Assembly: GCF_043641665.1 (NCBI RefSeq)
Contig: NC_092191.1
Location: 24,070,581-24,134,580 of the forward strand
Reading direction: 5' to 3'
Source of the DNA: Enoplosus armatus
Taxonomy: Eukaryota > Chordata > Actinopteri > Centrarchiformes > Enoplosidae
Length of the DNA stretch: 64,000 bases
The notes beneath the pieces were generated by a model. It worked only from the letters and a program-made list of their open reading frames with translations. It was not told where the DNA came from and searched no databases. Shown piece after piece: positions 1 through 9,288 of this stretch; position 1 is the first letter of the stretch; the number at the start of each line of letters is the position of its first letter. A program made the translations under genes and the position numbers.

Positions 1-1078
1 AGGCTGGGAGCACTGTGAGAATCATGTTCTTTGATTTCCCCAGTGCCTTGAACACCATACAGGCCACGCTTCTGAGGGACAAGTTCAGAATCAGAAATCA
101 GAATCAGAAATACTTTATTGATCCCCGGAGGGAAATTGGAGTGCAAAGGGGTGGACCAGCACCTCACAGCATGGACTACCTCACGAACCGACCACAGTAC
201 GTGAGGATACGGGACTGTGAGTCCGACACAGTTGTCTGCAGCACGGTGGCCCTGCAGGGAATGGTCCTGGCTCCCTTCCTCTTCACTGCAGACTTCACAC
301 ACAACTCAGCAAACTGCTACCTGCAAAAGTTATCTGATGACTCTGCAATTGTCGGCCTCATCACAGATGGGAATACAGAGAACTGACCCAGGACTTTGTA
401 GACTGGTGCCGGTGGAACCGCCTCTACATCAACGCAGGGAAAACCAAAGAGATGGTGGTGGACTTCCGCTGGTTCAACACACCCCTCCCACACCAGTGAA
501 CATCCAGGGAATGGACATTGAGATGGTGAAATCTTATAAGTACCTGGGTGTTCACTTGAACAATAAACTGGACTGGACTGACAACACAACTGCACTGGAC
601 AAGAAGGGCCAGAGCAGACTCTACCTGCTCAGGAGACTCAGGTCTGTTGGAGTGCAGGAGCCACTCCTGAAGGCCTTCTTTGACTCTGTGGTGGCATCAG
701 CCATCTTTTATGGAGTGGTCTGCTGGGGCTGCAGCATCTCAGCTGCTGACAGGAAGAAACTGGGCAGACTGATTAAGAAGGCCAGCTCTGTTCTGGGATG
801 CCCCCCCTGGACTCAATGGAAGTGGTGGGAGAAAGGAGAATGATGGCTAAGCTATCATCCCTGAGGGAGAATATGTCCCACCCCATGCAGGACACTCTGG
901 CAGCACTGGGCAGCTCCTTCAGTGACAGGCTGCTTCACCCACGGTGTGTGAAGGAGAGATGCCGCAGGTCTTTCCTCCCGGCTGTTGTCAGCCTCTACAA
1001 TCAGCACTGCTCCCAGTAGACCTGCTCCCAGTAGACCACGCACACCGACAATCCACTCTCATGCAATATTTCTGAATG
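1..1078 (+). pseudogene. L2/Rex-type LINE reverse transcriptase, C-terminal part, broken (host LINE of the nest)
   Basis: Translated fragments match the second half of a fish non-LTR reverse transcriptase: a decayed FxDFxSAFNTI block near 15-60, the LQGMVLAPFLF block near 250-285 (PQG motif decayed), a SDDSAIVG stretch near 330-350 in place of F/YADD, then the thumb region with KSYKYLGVHLNNKLDW at 520-575 and a C-terminal block ending HPRCVKERCRRSFLPA near 935-980. The reading frame changes at least twice (near 386 and 800-843), so it is not functional. The 5' end lies outside the window. At 1079 the element is cut by a Tc1 transposon and its 3' UTR resumes at 5896. Confidence 0.85.
84..146 (-). 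mobile_element. Very short LINE 3'-tail insertion
   Basis: About 60 bp made of CAGAATCAGAAATCAGAATC followed by TTTATTGATCCCCGGAGGG. This is the reverse complement of the usual LINE 3' end (GGGGATCAATAAAG plus ATTCTG repeats). It interrupts the reverse-transcriptase frame of the surrounding LINE, so it looks like an extremely 5'-truncated later insertion. Confidence 0.6.
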
Positions 1079-1269
1079 TACACTGCTCAAAAAAATTAAA
1101 GGAACACTTTGAAAACACATCAGATCTCAATGGAAAAAAATCATGCTGGATATCTATACTGATATGGACTGTGTAATGTGTTAGGAACGAAAGGATGCCA
1201 CATCGACCTATGGAGGGCTGAATTCAAAGACACACCGAAAATCAAAGTGAAAAGTCCATTTTGCTGAAA

Positions 1270-2267
1270 TTCCATTGCAGCAACTCAAAATGGTACTCAG
1301 TACTGTGTATTGCCCCCACGTGCTGACAACGTCGGGGCATGCTCCTAATGAGACGACGGATGGTGTCCTGGGGTATCTCCTCCCAGATCTGGACCAGGGC
1401 ATCACTGAGCTCCTGGACAGTCTGAGGTGCAACGTGGCGGCGTCAGATGGACCGAAACATAATGTCCCAGAGGTGTTCTATTGGATTCAGGTCAGGCAAG
1501 CGTGGGGGCCAGTCAATGGTATCAATTCCTTCATCCTTCAAGAACTGCCTGCATACTCTCGCCACATGAGGCCAGGCATTGTCGTGCACCCGGAGGAACC
1601 CAGGACCCACTGCACCAGTGTAGGGTCTGGCAATGGGTCCAAGGATTTCATCCCGATACCTAATGGCAGTCAGGGTGCTGTTGTCTAGCCTGTAGAGGTC
1701 TGTGCGTCCCTCCATGGATATGCCTCCCCAGACCATCACTGAGCCACCACCAAACCGGTCATGCTGAACGATGTTACAGGCAGCATAACGTTCTCCACGG
1801 CTTCTCCAGACACTTTCACGTTTGTCACATGTACTCAGGGTGAACCTGCTCTCATCTGTGAAAAGCACAGGGCGCCAGGGGTGGACCAATTCTGGCGTTC
1901 TCTGGCAAATGCTAATCGAGCTCCGCAGTGAGCACAGGGCCCACTAGAGGACGTCGGGCCCTCAGGCCACCCTCATGACATTCACACCAGTGGCCTGCTG
2001 GAGGTCATTTTGTAGGGCTCTGGCAGTGCTCATCCTGTTCCTCCTTGCACAAAGGAGCAGGTGCCGGTCCTGCTGATGGGTTAAGGACCTTCTACGGCCC
2101 TGTCCAGCTCTCCTAGAGTAACTGCCTGTCTCCTGGAATCTCCTCCATGCTCTTGAGACTGTGCTGGGAGACACAGCAAACCTTCTGGCAATGGCACGTG
2201 TTGATGTGCCATCCTGGAGGAGTTGGACTGCCTGTGCAACCTCTGTAGGGTCCAGGTATGGCCTCAT
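1270..2267 (-). pseudogene. Tc1-type transposase, frameshifted (DD34E)
   Basis: The frame starts with ATG at 2267-2265 ([18 protein letters not shown]). A paired-like helix-turn-helix follows ([20 protein letters not shown]), and the N-terminal frame breaks near 1960. The catalytic domain continues in another frame from about 1889 with WRPVLFTDESRF (first Asp), VHDNAWPH (second Asp) and PDLNPIEHLWD (Glu). The second Asp and the Glu are separated by 34 residues, as in Tc1 DD34E enzymes. The region between 1890 and 1961 is shifted or partly deleted, and the C-terminal 40-50 residues are in yet another frame. It is therefore an inactive copy. Confidence 0.85.
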
Positions 2268-2734
2268 GCTACCAGTAGTGACACTGACCCTAGCCAAATG
2301 CAAATCTAGTGAAAAACAGTCAAAAGATGCGGAGGGAAAAAATGTCAGTGGCCTCCACCTGGAAAACCATTCCTGTTTTGGGGGTCGTCTCATTGTTGCC
2401 CCTCTAGTGCACCTGTTGTTCAGAATCAGAATCAGAATCAGAAACTGTTTATTGCCAAGTAACATACATTACAAGGAATTTGCTGTGGTCTGAAGGTGCT
2501 ATTGTTTTGATAACAAATAAGTAGAATATAAAAGCTAAAATAAGAATAAGAATAAAAATAAAAATAAAATAAAAAATAAGATAAGATAAATAACAACAGT
2601 GCAGTGACCAGAATAAAGTAAAGTGTCCAGATAAAGTGTCCAGTAGGGGGTGGGTGCGTTAATGTAACGCAGTGGGGACAGGGGTGATGTACGTTAATAT
2701 AACGTATAGCTTGTGTTTGTGTTCTGGGGGGGGG

Positions 2735-5734
2735 TCAGTGGGAGTTTGTCAGGTTGACTGCAGAGGGGAAGAAACTGTTTTTGTGGCGGGAGGTTTTGGT
2801 CCTGATGGACCGCAGCCTCCTGCCAGAGGGGAGGGGGTCGAACAGATGGTGACCGGGGTGGGAGGGGTCGGCAGCGATCTTCCCTGCTCTCCTCAGGGTC
2901 CTGGAGGAGTACAGGTCCTGAAGAGATGGAAGGTTGCAGCCGATCACCCTCTCTGCAGAGCGGATGATACGCTGCAGTCTGCGTCTGTCCTTGGTGGAGG
3001 CAGCAGCGTACCAGACGGTGATGGAGGAGGTGAGGATGGACTCTATGATGGCAGTGTAGAAGTGAACCAGCATTTTTTGTGGCAGGTTAAACTTCCTCAG
3101 CTGCCTCAGGAAGTACATCCTCTGTTGGGCTTTCTTGATGACGGAGCTGATGTTCAGCTCCCACCGGAGGTCCTGGCTGATGATGGAGCCCAGGAAACGG
3201 AAGGACTCCACAGTGTCCACTGCAGAGTCACACAGGGTGATGGGGGCGGGTGGGGCTGCGCTCTTCCTGAAGTCAACAACCATCTCCACTGTCTTTGAAG
3301 CGTTAAGCTCCAGGTTGTTGCTGTTGCACCAGGTCACCAGGTGGTCAATCTCCCACCTGTAGGCAGACTCATCCTCTCCAGAGATGAGTCCGATGAGGGT
3401 GGTGTCGTCCGCGAACTTCAGGAGCTTGACAGACTGGTGACTGGAGGTGCAGCTGTTGGTGTAGAGGGAGAAGAGTAGAGGAGAAAGAACGCAGCCTTGA
3501 GGGGAGCCGGTGCTGATCGTCCGCGAGTCAGAGACGTGTTTCCCCAGCTTCACGTGCTGCTTCCTGTCAGACAGGAAATCTGTGATCCACCTGCAGGTGG
3601 GGTCAGGCACGTTCAGCTGGGAGAGCTTGTCCTGAAGAAGAGCTGGGACGATCGTGTTGAAGGCAGAGCTGAAGTCCACAAACAGGATCCTGGCATAGGA
3701 TCCTGCGGAGTCCAGGTGCTGGAGGATGTAGTGTAGAGCCAAGTTGACGGCGTCGTCTACAGACCTGTTGGCTCTGTAGGCAAACTGCAGGGGGTCCAGC
3801 AGAGAGTCTGTGATGGATTTGAGGTGGGACAAAACCAGGCGTTCAAATGATTTCATGACCACAGAGGTCAGGGCGACGGGTCTGTAGTCATTTAATCCAG
3901 TGGGCCCTGGTTTTTTGGGGACGGGGATGATGGTGGAGGCCTTGAAGCAGGCTGGCACGTGGCATGTCTCCAGTGAGGTGTTGAAGATGTCCGTGAACAC
4001 CGGAGACAGCTGATCGGCGCAGCGCTTCAGGCAGGATGGGGAGATGGAGTCTGGTCCAGCAGCTTTACGCGGGTTTTGTCTCTTGAAGAGCCTGTTCACA
4101 TCTCTTTCAAGGACAGACAGAGGTGTTGATGCTGGAGGAGTGGGGGGCGCTGTGGGGGGCAGCTGTGGTGGTAGGAGGTGTGAGAGTTCAGCCCCAGGTG
4201 TGATGAGGGGGTTGGGGCTGTTGGGCTGGAGCTGGTGGGTGATGGTGTGGGGGATGGTGTTAGGACTGTCCCATTGTCTTTCAAAGCGACAGTAGAAGTC
4301 GTTGAGGCTGTTGGCGAGGCGTCGGTCGTTAGCAGAGTTGGGGGCTCTTGGCTTGTAGTTGGTGATCTGCCTGAGCCCCCTCCACACAGAAGCAGAGTCG
4401 TTGGAGGAGAACTGGTTTTGTAGTCTCTCTGAGTACAGTCGTTTAGCTTCCCTCACTGCCTTGCTAAACTTGTACTTGGCTTCCTTAAACTCTGCTCTGT
4501 TGCCACTCTTAAACGCCTCTTCCTTTTCCAACCTCAGCTGTCGCAGTCTTGCTGTGAACCAGGGTTTGTCGTTGTTATAACTCACCCTGGTCCGAGTTGG
4601 TACGCAGCAGTCCTCACAGAAGCTGATATATGAAGTCACAGCCTCTGTGTACTCATCCAGACTGTTGGTAGCAGTCCTGAAAACATCCCAGTCAGTACAG
4701 TCCAAACACGCCTTCAGGTCCTCTGCAGCTTCACTGGTCCACTGCTTTGATGTTCTCACAACAGGCTTAGAAAGTTTTAATTTCTGCCTGTATGTGGGAA
4801 TCAGGTGGACCATGTCGTGGTCAGAGTGTCCCAGTGCAGCGCGGGTGACGGCGTGAAAAGCGTTACTGACTGTGGTGTAACAGTGATCCAGAGTGTTCCC
4901 CTCCCTGGTGGGGCATTTAATAAACTGTTTGTATTTGGGGAGTTCATGTCTGAGGTTACCTTTGTTAAAGTCACCGAGGACAATAACTAAGGAGTCCGGG
5001 TTGGTCTGCTCCGTTTCCAGTATCTGGTCGGCGAGTGCGCGCTGTGCGTCCTGCACGTTGGCCTCCGGTGGAATGTAAACACCGACCAGAATGAATGAAG
5101 CGAACTCACGGGGGGAGTAGTAAGGTTTACAGTTTATGAAAAAGGTTTCCAGGGAAGGAGAGCAATGCCGTCGGATCACTGTCACGTCGTTACACCAGCT
5201 GCTGTTGATGTAGAAACAAATACCTCCACCCTTTGTTTTGCCGGAGAGTTGCGCGTCGCGGTCCGCTCGGAGTAGCTGGAATCCGTCCAGCTGCAGCGCC
5301 GCGTCGGGAGTTCTTTCCCCCAGCCATGTCTCCGTGAAGCACAAAACAGCAGATGAATAAAAGTCCTTGTTTCTCCTCATCAGCAGCTGGAGTTCGTCCA
5401 TCTTATTCCCCAGTGAGCGCACGTTAGAGAGAAATATTCCGGGCAGCGGTGTGCGTTGTCCTCGCCGGCGAAGACGCACGAGCGCACCGGCACGTTTCCC
5501 TCTACGTCGGCGTTGAGCTGCAAAGGTGAGAGCACCTTTGACCAGAATGTCCCATAAAGCAGTTAAAGGTGCCAGAAATTCGGGAAACAAATCCACTGGA
5601 GATGTTCCCCTGATGTTCATGAGCTCTTCTCTGGTGAAAGAGCTCCGTGAACCAAAACAAAAAACACTGTTTACAAACAAAACAAGGCAAAACAATGCGC
5701 TCCAACAGACCGAGGCAGCCATCCGCGGCGCCAT
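2735..5734 (-). CDS. L2-clade LINE polyprotein (AP endonuclease + reverse transcriptase), open frame
   Basis: A 999-residue open frame from the first ATG at 5734-5732 (AAGATGG context). The frame is open a few codons further upstream, but those codons include no ATG. An N-terminal hydrophobic stretch (residues about 7-26) is followed by a basic region (about 73-92). The apurinic-type endonuclease shows [12 protein letters not shown] (about 104), FTETWL (about 133), LGDFN (about 253) and the catalytic GHSDHDMV (about 302). The reverse transcriptase shows [12 protein letters not shown] (about 559), [11 protein letters not shown] (about 685), [16 protein letters not shown] (about 743) and [10 protein letters not shown] (about 773, catalytic FADD). 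No stop or frameshift interrupts it, so it may encode active enzymes for target-primed reverse transcription. CR1/Rex1-related naming is possible; the L2 assignment comes from motif spacing recalled from the family. Confidence 0.9.
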   Translation of the reverse strand: MAPRMAASVCWSALFCLVLFVNSVFCFGSRSSFTREELMNIRGTSPVDLFPEFLAPLTALWDILVKGALTFAAQRRRRGKRAGALVRLRRRGQRTPLPGIFLSNVRSLGNKMDELQLLMRRNKDFYSSAVLCFTETWLGERTPDAALQLDGFQLLRADRDAQLSGKTKGGGICFYINSSWCNDVTVIRRHCSPSLETFFINCKPYYSPREFASFILVGVYIPPEANVQDAQRALADQILETEQTNPDSLVIVLGDFNKGNLRHELPKYKQFIKCPTREGNTLDHCYTTVSNAFHAVTRAALGHSDHDMVHLIPTYRQKLKLSKPVVRTSKQWTSEAAEDLKACLDCTDWDVFRTATNSLDEYTEAVTSYISFCEDCCVPTRTRVSYNNDKPWFTARLRQLRLEKEEAFKSGNRAEFKEAKYKFSKAVREAKRLYSERLQNQFSSNDSASVWRGLRQITNYKPRAPNSANDRRLANSLNDFYCRFERQWDSPNTIPHTITHQLQPNSPNPLITPGAELSHLLPPQLPPTAPPTPPASTPLSVLERDVNRLFKRQNPRKAAGPDSISPSCLKRCADQLSPVFTDIFNTSLETCHVPACFKASTIIPVPKKPGPTGLNDYRPVALTSVVMKSFERLVLSHLKSITDSLLDPLQFAYRANRSVDDAVNLALHYILQHLDSAGSYARILFVDFSSAFNTIVPALLQDKLSQLNVPDPTCRWITDFLSDRKQHVKLGKHVSDSRTISTGSPQGCVLSPLLFSLYTNSCTSSHQSVKLLKFADDTTLIGLISGEDESAYRWEIDHLVTWCNSNNLELNASKTVEMVVDFRKSAAPPAPITLCDSAVDTVESFRFLGSIISQDLRWELNISSVIKKAQQRMYFLRQLRKFNLPQKMLVHFYTAIIESILTSSITVWYAAASTKDRRRLQRIIRSAERVIGCNLPSLQDLYSSRTLRRAGKIAADPSHPGHHLFDPLPSGRRLRSIRTKTSRHKNSFFPSAVNLTNSH

Positions 5735-5735
5735 C

Positions 5736-5761
5736 TTGGAGAGGAATAATTTCCTCTCCAA
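5736..5761. repeat. Perfect fold-back at the LINE 5' junction
   Basis: TTGGAGAGGAA, a 4-base loop TAAT, then TTCCTCTCCAA: an 11-bp perfect inverted repeat that forms the outermost 26 bp of the LINE, 1 base upstream of its ATG. See the finding on snap-back synthesis. Confidence 0.85.
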
Positions 5762-5895
5762 TTAATTTCATTAACACCAAAGCAGCTGAAACTGATTAAC
5801 AGCCCCCTCTGCTACTTAACTGACCATATCAATATCCCAGAAGTTCTGCTATACTCTGATTAAAAAGTGTACCTTTAATTTTTTTGAGCAGTGTA

Positions 5896-6140
5896 TAACA
5901 AATGGTGCAATAACTCTCTCTATGTGCAATACAGTATAATTCCTTTACCCTTTTTTTCTGTTCTGTGAATTTGTAAATTTGTAAATTATAGTTGTTTTTT
6001 AGTTTTAGTAGCTTTTTTTTATAACGGTCTTTATTGTTTTTATGTGCTATATCTTGATTTTTCATACTTATGTCTCTTGCTATTGCACTATCCTGTATTC
6101 TGCTATATCAATGCAAATTTCCCCCTGCTGAGGGATTAAG
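5896..6140 (+). mobile_element. 3' UTR remnant of the outer LINE
   Basis: After the Tc1 right end, the sequence resumes as AT-rich LINE 3' UTR (GTGCAATAACTCTCTCTATG and further GTGCAATA-type phrases) and ends in AATTTCCCCCTGCTGAGGGA at 6116-6135, the usual LINE 3' terminal phrase before the tail. It continues the element that stopped at 1078. Confidence 0.65.
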
Positions 6141-6780
6141 CCTTGGCTGGCCTTGGTAGAAGCCCGAACATCTAGCAAAAATGACCAAATCAACTAAATC
6201 CGAGCAAATCAACAAAGGCAAACTGCTCTGCTTTTGAAACACTCCTGGCGGTGACGTCACTGAGCCGTGCCCGGTGGAATCAAGGCGTAAGCGGCCTTTG
6301 CATCTGGACTTTACTAATAGCGAAGCCAGTTGGAGAGCGAGGCACATACAAAATAAAAATAGCAGTTATGGGATGTAACATCTGTTCTATGAGGAAGTGC
6401 AAAAGCCCTCTAATTTCATGCTATACCTGATTGGAGCAGGATGCAAAGATCTGGCCAAGAGTGCAGAAGTGGAGCCTCGACGGGGTAAACCACTAGGGGT
6501 TAGATTGTCCTGCACATGCTCATAGAACTGGAGTCACAGCCAGGTAACTACTATTTCTCATCAAGCCTTCACAAGTGTTCTATATGTCATATGTTTGTTT
6601 TTCTTTTCTATAGCTAATTATTATTTAATTTACTCTTTCTGGGTTTTTTTTTGTTTTTTTCTGTAATTCAAAATATTTTTTCTTCTCGAAAAACGATTCA
6701 GATTTCAAAAAGCATTTAAACTATTTCTTTGTTTTCTTTATTTGTTATCATAAATGCTCTTGTCCGAACAATAAAGCTTA
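6141..6780. other. Upstream intergenic stretch, no gene seen
   Basis: Unique-looking, partly T-rich DNA between the transposon nest and the rap1gds1 5' region. I see no open frame with family similarity and no RNA gene. Confidence 0.5.
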
Positions 6781-6784
6781 TTTG

Positions 6785-6828
6785 AATTTGTGAATTGAGA
6801 GAGAAAGAGAGTGAGGGAGCGAGGGGGA

Positions 6829-6872
<44 letters not shown>

Positions 6873-6929
6873 CAAGCGCAGTGGGGGCAGGAAGGGGTGG
6901 GGGGGCGATCGAGATAGAGAGACATATAT

Positions 6930-6962
<33 letters not shown>
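6785..6962. repeat. (GA)n microsatellite tracts
   Basis: Two purine tracts of AG repeats (about 6830-6870 and 6932-6962) separated by GC-rich sequence, roughly 230-400 bp upstream of the rap1gds1 start codon. GA tracts near promoters can bind GAGA-type factors; that role here is only inferred. Confidence 0.85.
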
Positions 6963-6965
<3 letters not shown>

Positions 6966-7098
6966 GGCTAATGGGATTGAGGGAGCGAGAGCGAGGAGTG
7001 GAGAGAGACAGACAGACAGTGAGGGACGGAGTTGGGGTACACCTGACCTTAAGGAGGGAGGGTAGCTCCTCTGCTAGCCACACACTCACGCACACATT

Positions 7099-7100
<2 letters not shown>

Positions 7101-7132
<32 letters not shown>
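7101..7132. repeat. (CA)n microsatellite in the rap1gds1 5' leader region
   Basis: A CA tract 57 bp upstream of the start codon, probably in the 5' UTR or core promoter. No TATA box is evident between it and the (GA)n block. Confidence 0.8.
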
Positions 7133-7188
7133 GCGCTAATAGGCAGAGCCAGCCAGCCAGCCAGCAGAGAGCCTGCCGACCAGCAGCC

Positions 7189-7201
7189 ATGACAGACACC
7201 G
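7189..7201 (+). CDS. rap1gds1: rap1gds1 coding exon 1
   Basis: ATG ACA GAC ACC G followed by the donor GTGAGT. Only four codons and one base, as expected for the family's short first coding exon. It joins in frame (phase 1) to the DSLSEALKAI segment at 11903. Confidence 0.75.
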
Positions 7202-9247
7202 GTGAGTAGCTCCATATCTAACATGTGTGTATGTGTGTGCGTGCGTGCACGGTTTCATACGAGTGATGACGTATAATACCAGCTGTGGTTATGGGATTTT
7301 AGGCATCACACACACACACACACCAGGGAATGTGAACGTGTGCGTGTGAATGTGTGTATGAGGGCATTAGCTAGCGAGATATACAGCTAGATAGATAGAT
7401 ATACAGATAGAGAGAACTGAATCAACAGTGAAGTATTGTCAGGCAGTAGTATTGAATCTACAGTGATGTCTGACATTGAAACCAAATATATGTTTTATTT
7501 TGAATACACACACACAAATCTGAATACACACTGTTCCAGCCATTATCTAAAAAGGATCCCAAGGATTGCATTTGAGTTCATTTTGACATATAAAAACACT
7601 AATTATGCTAATTCACCGCAAGAAACCAGACCTTTTCGTGACCTTTTCTTTATTTATACATTTGCAGAGAACATAATATTGCAGTTTTGCTTTTTTTTTT
7701 TTTTTAGTTTTTAATTTGAATTGAATTGAACTCAATAATTTCGCTAATTTCTTTATAAATGCGTTTTCTCAAACTCATGAACGTTTCCGAGACGTAAATG
7801 ACAGCAGGATCACTTTGAATGGAAATAACGGTCACTGACAAAATGATTAAATGTGCCTTGGAGTGTTTAAGGAACTATACTTATGCACAGATACATAAAG
7901 GGAAATATGATATCACGGGATATCTTGCAAATGAAACATTGAGTGAAATACTTCTAGAACCACACAGTTGTAATGCGATCACCTCATTTGATTCCACGTC
8001 GGTGGAATTCATTTTTTGTAATCTGACGTTCCTTTCTTGCTCCTGTCCTCTTCGTCTCAGTGCACTTTTTCTCTGAACTGCTGAAGGTCAGCTGCAATAT
8101 CTTTTTGTGTTGCAGTGCAGTCCAAAGAAGCAAAAAAAAAAGACAAAAACAGGCCAACAACAATGGCCTCAAAATGTACCATATAGCTGAACTTTGACGC
8201 AGTAACTCCGACAGACTAGTGCTTCCCTCAAGTATCTCCTGAGTGAAATGTGTATTGGGGCCTTTGTATTGCCATCACATACCATTTCTTGCAGGTTGTG
8301 GGGGACCATAAAGTGTGGTACTGGCCTGTGGTGGATTCTGGCATGTAATTATAGTAAAATATACTTTGCGTTGCTGGCAGATCAAGACATTTTAAGCAGC
8401 TCTCCACAATGCAGTATCGTGAAACAAGTTATGTATGAAGCTCTCAAAGGAGGGATATTTTCAGATTTTTTGATGCAAGCCTTTCAGTTTGCACCACCAC
8501 CCCGATGTCACACTCACAATTCCAGGAACACCGAGCTTGTTTGTCTCACCGGGCAATAAGAGTGCACTGTTGAGCTCAAGAGTGGAGGGACAGAAACTAT
8601 TCAGTGGCCAGTGGCTGTCATGCATTACAAGCTGAGGACACACCGCCACCCAACAACCCAGCCTCATCCGAAGCTACCGCTGCTGACTGACTGACTGATA
8701 TTTGTCTTGCTAACTGCTGATCTGAGGCGTGAACACCACAGGCAGCTGCATAAATGTAGAAGTTTAGAAAATGATGGTGATGTGATGAATCAACAGCTCC
8801 GACACAGGCACTGAGTCTAAGTGCTACTACACATAATAAGCTTCACTGTGATTTATTGGATTTGTTGCTGGACTGTTGCATTGGATTAGAATGTGCAGTT
8901 CTGGATATCATGCCCACCCCCTGCACATATACCTATGTTAATGTAAGTACATGTGTATCTATGTTTGTATATGTGGAAACATGCAGTGCAGTTGAAGCGT
9001 CTGTAATAAGCACCCTGGGGACTCCCTCACAGCACTCTGTGGGACTGATTAGTAAATTGGTCGCCTGCTCTCTTGTCAAACACACATGGTCACACACACA
9101 CACACACACACACACGGAAGGACATGGGGGTTAGATCCTGACGTAGCAGGCTGTGTATCAGCCTGATAGCCCCCTCCACTCAGGCTATTTTCATTCGACT
9201 TACAAGGGATTAGCTGAGGTGATTACCATCTGCAGGTTTCTCCTCAC

Positions 9248-9288
<41 letters not shown>

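Larger units (their letters stand above)
2421..5761 (-). mobile_element. Near-complete L2-type LINE inserted in the Tc1 element
   Basis: On the minus strand the element runs from 5761 (5' end) to 2421 (3' end). Its 3' terminus is a short repeated tail, seen on the plus strand as CAGAATCAGAATCAGAATCA at 2421-2440. The 3' UTR is about 300 bp (2421-2734) and includes an A/T-rich stretch at 2510-2600. The Tc1 sequence is interrupted cleanly: ACCTGTTGTT ends at 2420 and TTAATTTCATTAACACC resumes at 5762. Any target duplication is at most 2 bp (TT), which fits L2/CR1-clade elements, known for short or absent duplications. Confidence 0.88.
1081..5893 (-). mobile_element. Tc1/mariner transposon split by a LINE
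   Basis: Both ends are visible: CACTGCTCAAAAAAATTAAA at 1081 and its exact reverse complement ending at 5893. The ends stay identical for 22 bp and nearly identical for 30. TA dinucleotides at 1079-1080 and 5894-5895 are the expected target duplication. Removing the LINE at 2421-5761 leaves about 1.47 kb, the normal size of a Tc1 element, and the two halves join in the middle of its non-coding end (ACCTGTTGTT to AATTTCATTAACACC). The transposase remnant is on the minus strand. Confidence 0.9.

Noticed and set aside
1938..1951. CCACTAGAGGACGT as a further CTCF-like motif
   Set aside because: Differs from the core at an invariant G/C position and lies in the broken part of the Tc1 transposase.
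4044..4580. Plus-strand frames opposite the LINE polyprotein (also 2672-3298 and 3497-3736)
   Set aside because: Antisense shadows of the LINE coding sequence, with no family similarity of their own.
6716..7224. Open frames on both strands rich in SLSLSL or ERERER
   Set aside because: They are translations of the (GA)n and (CA)n microsatellites, not genes.
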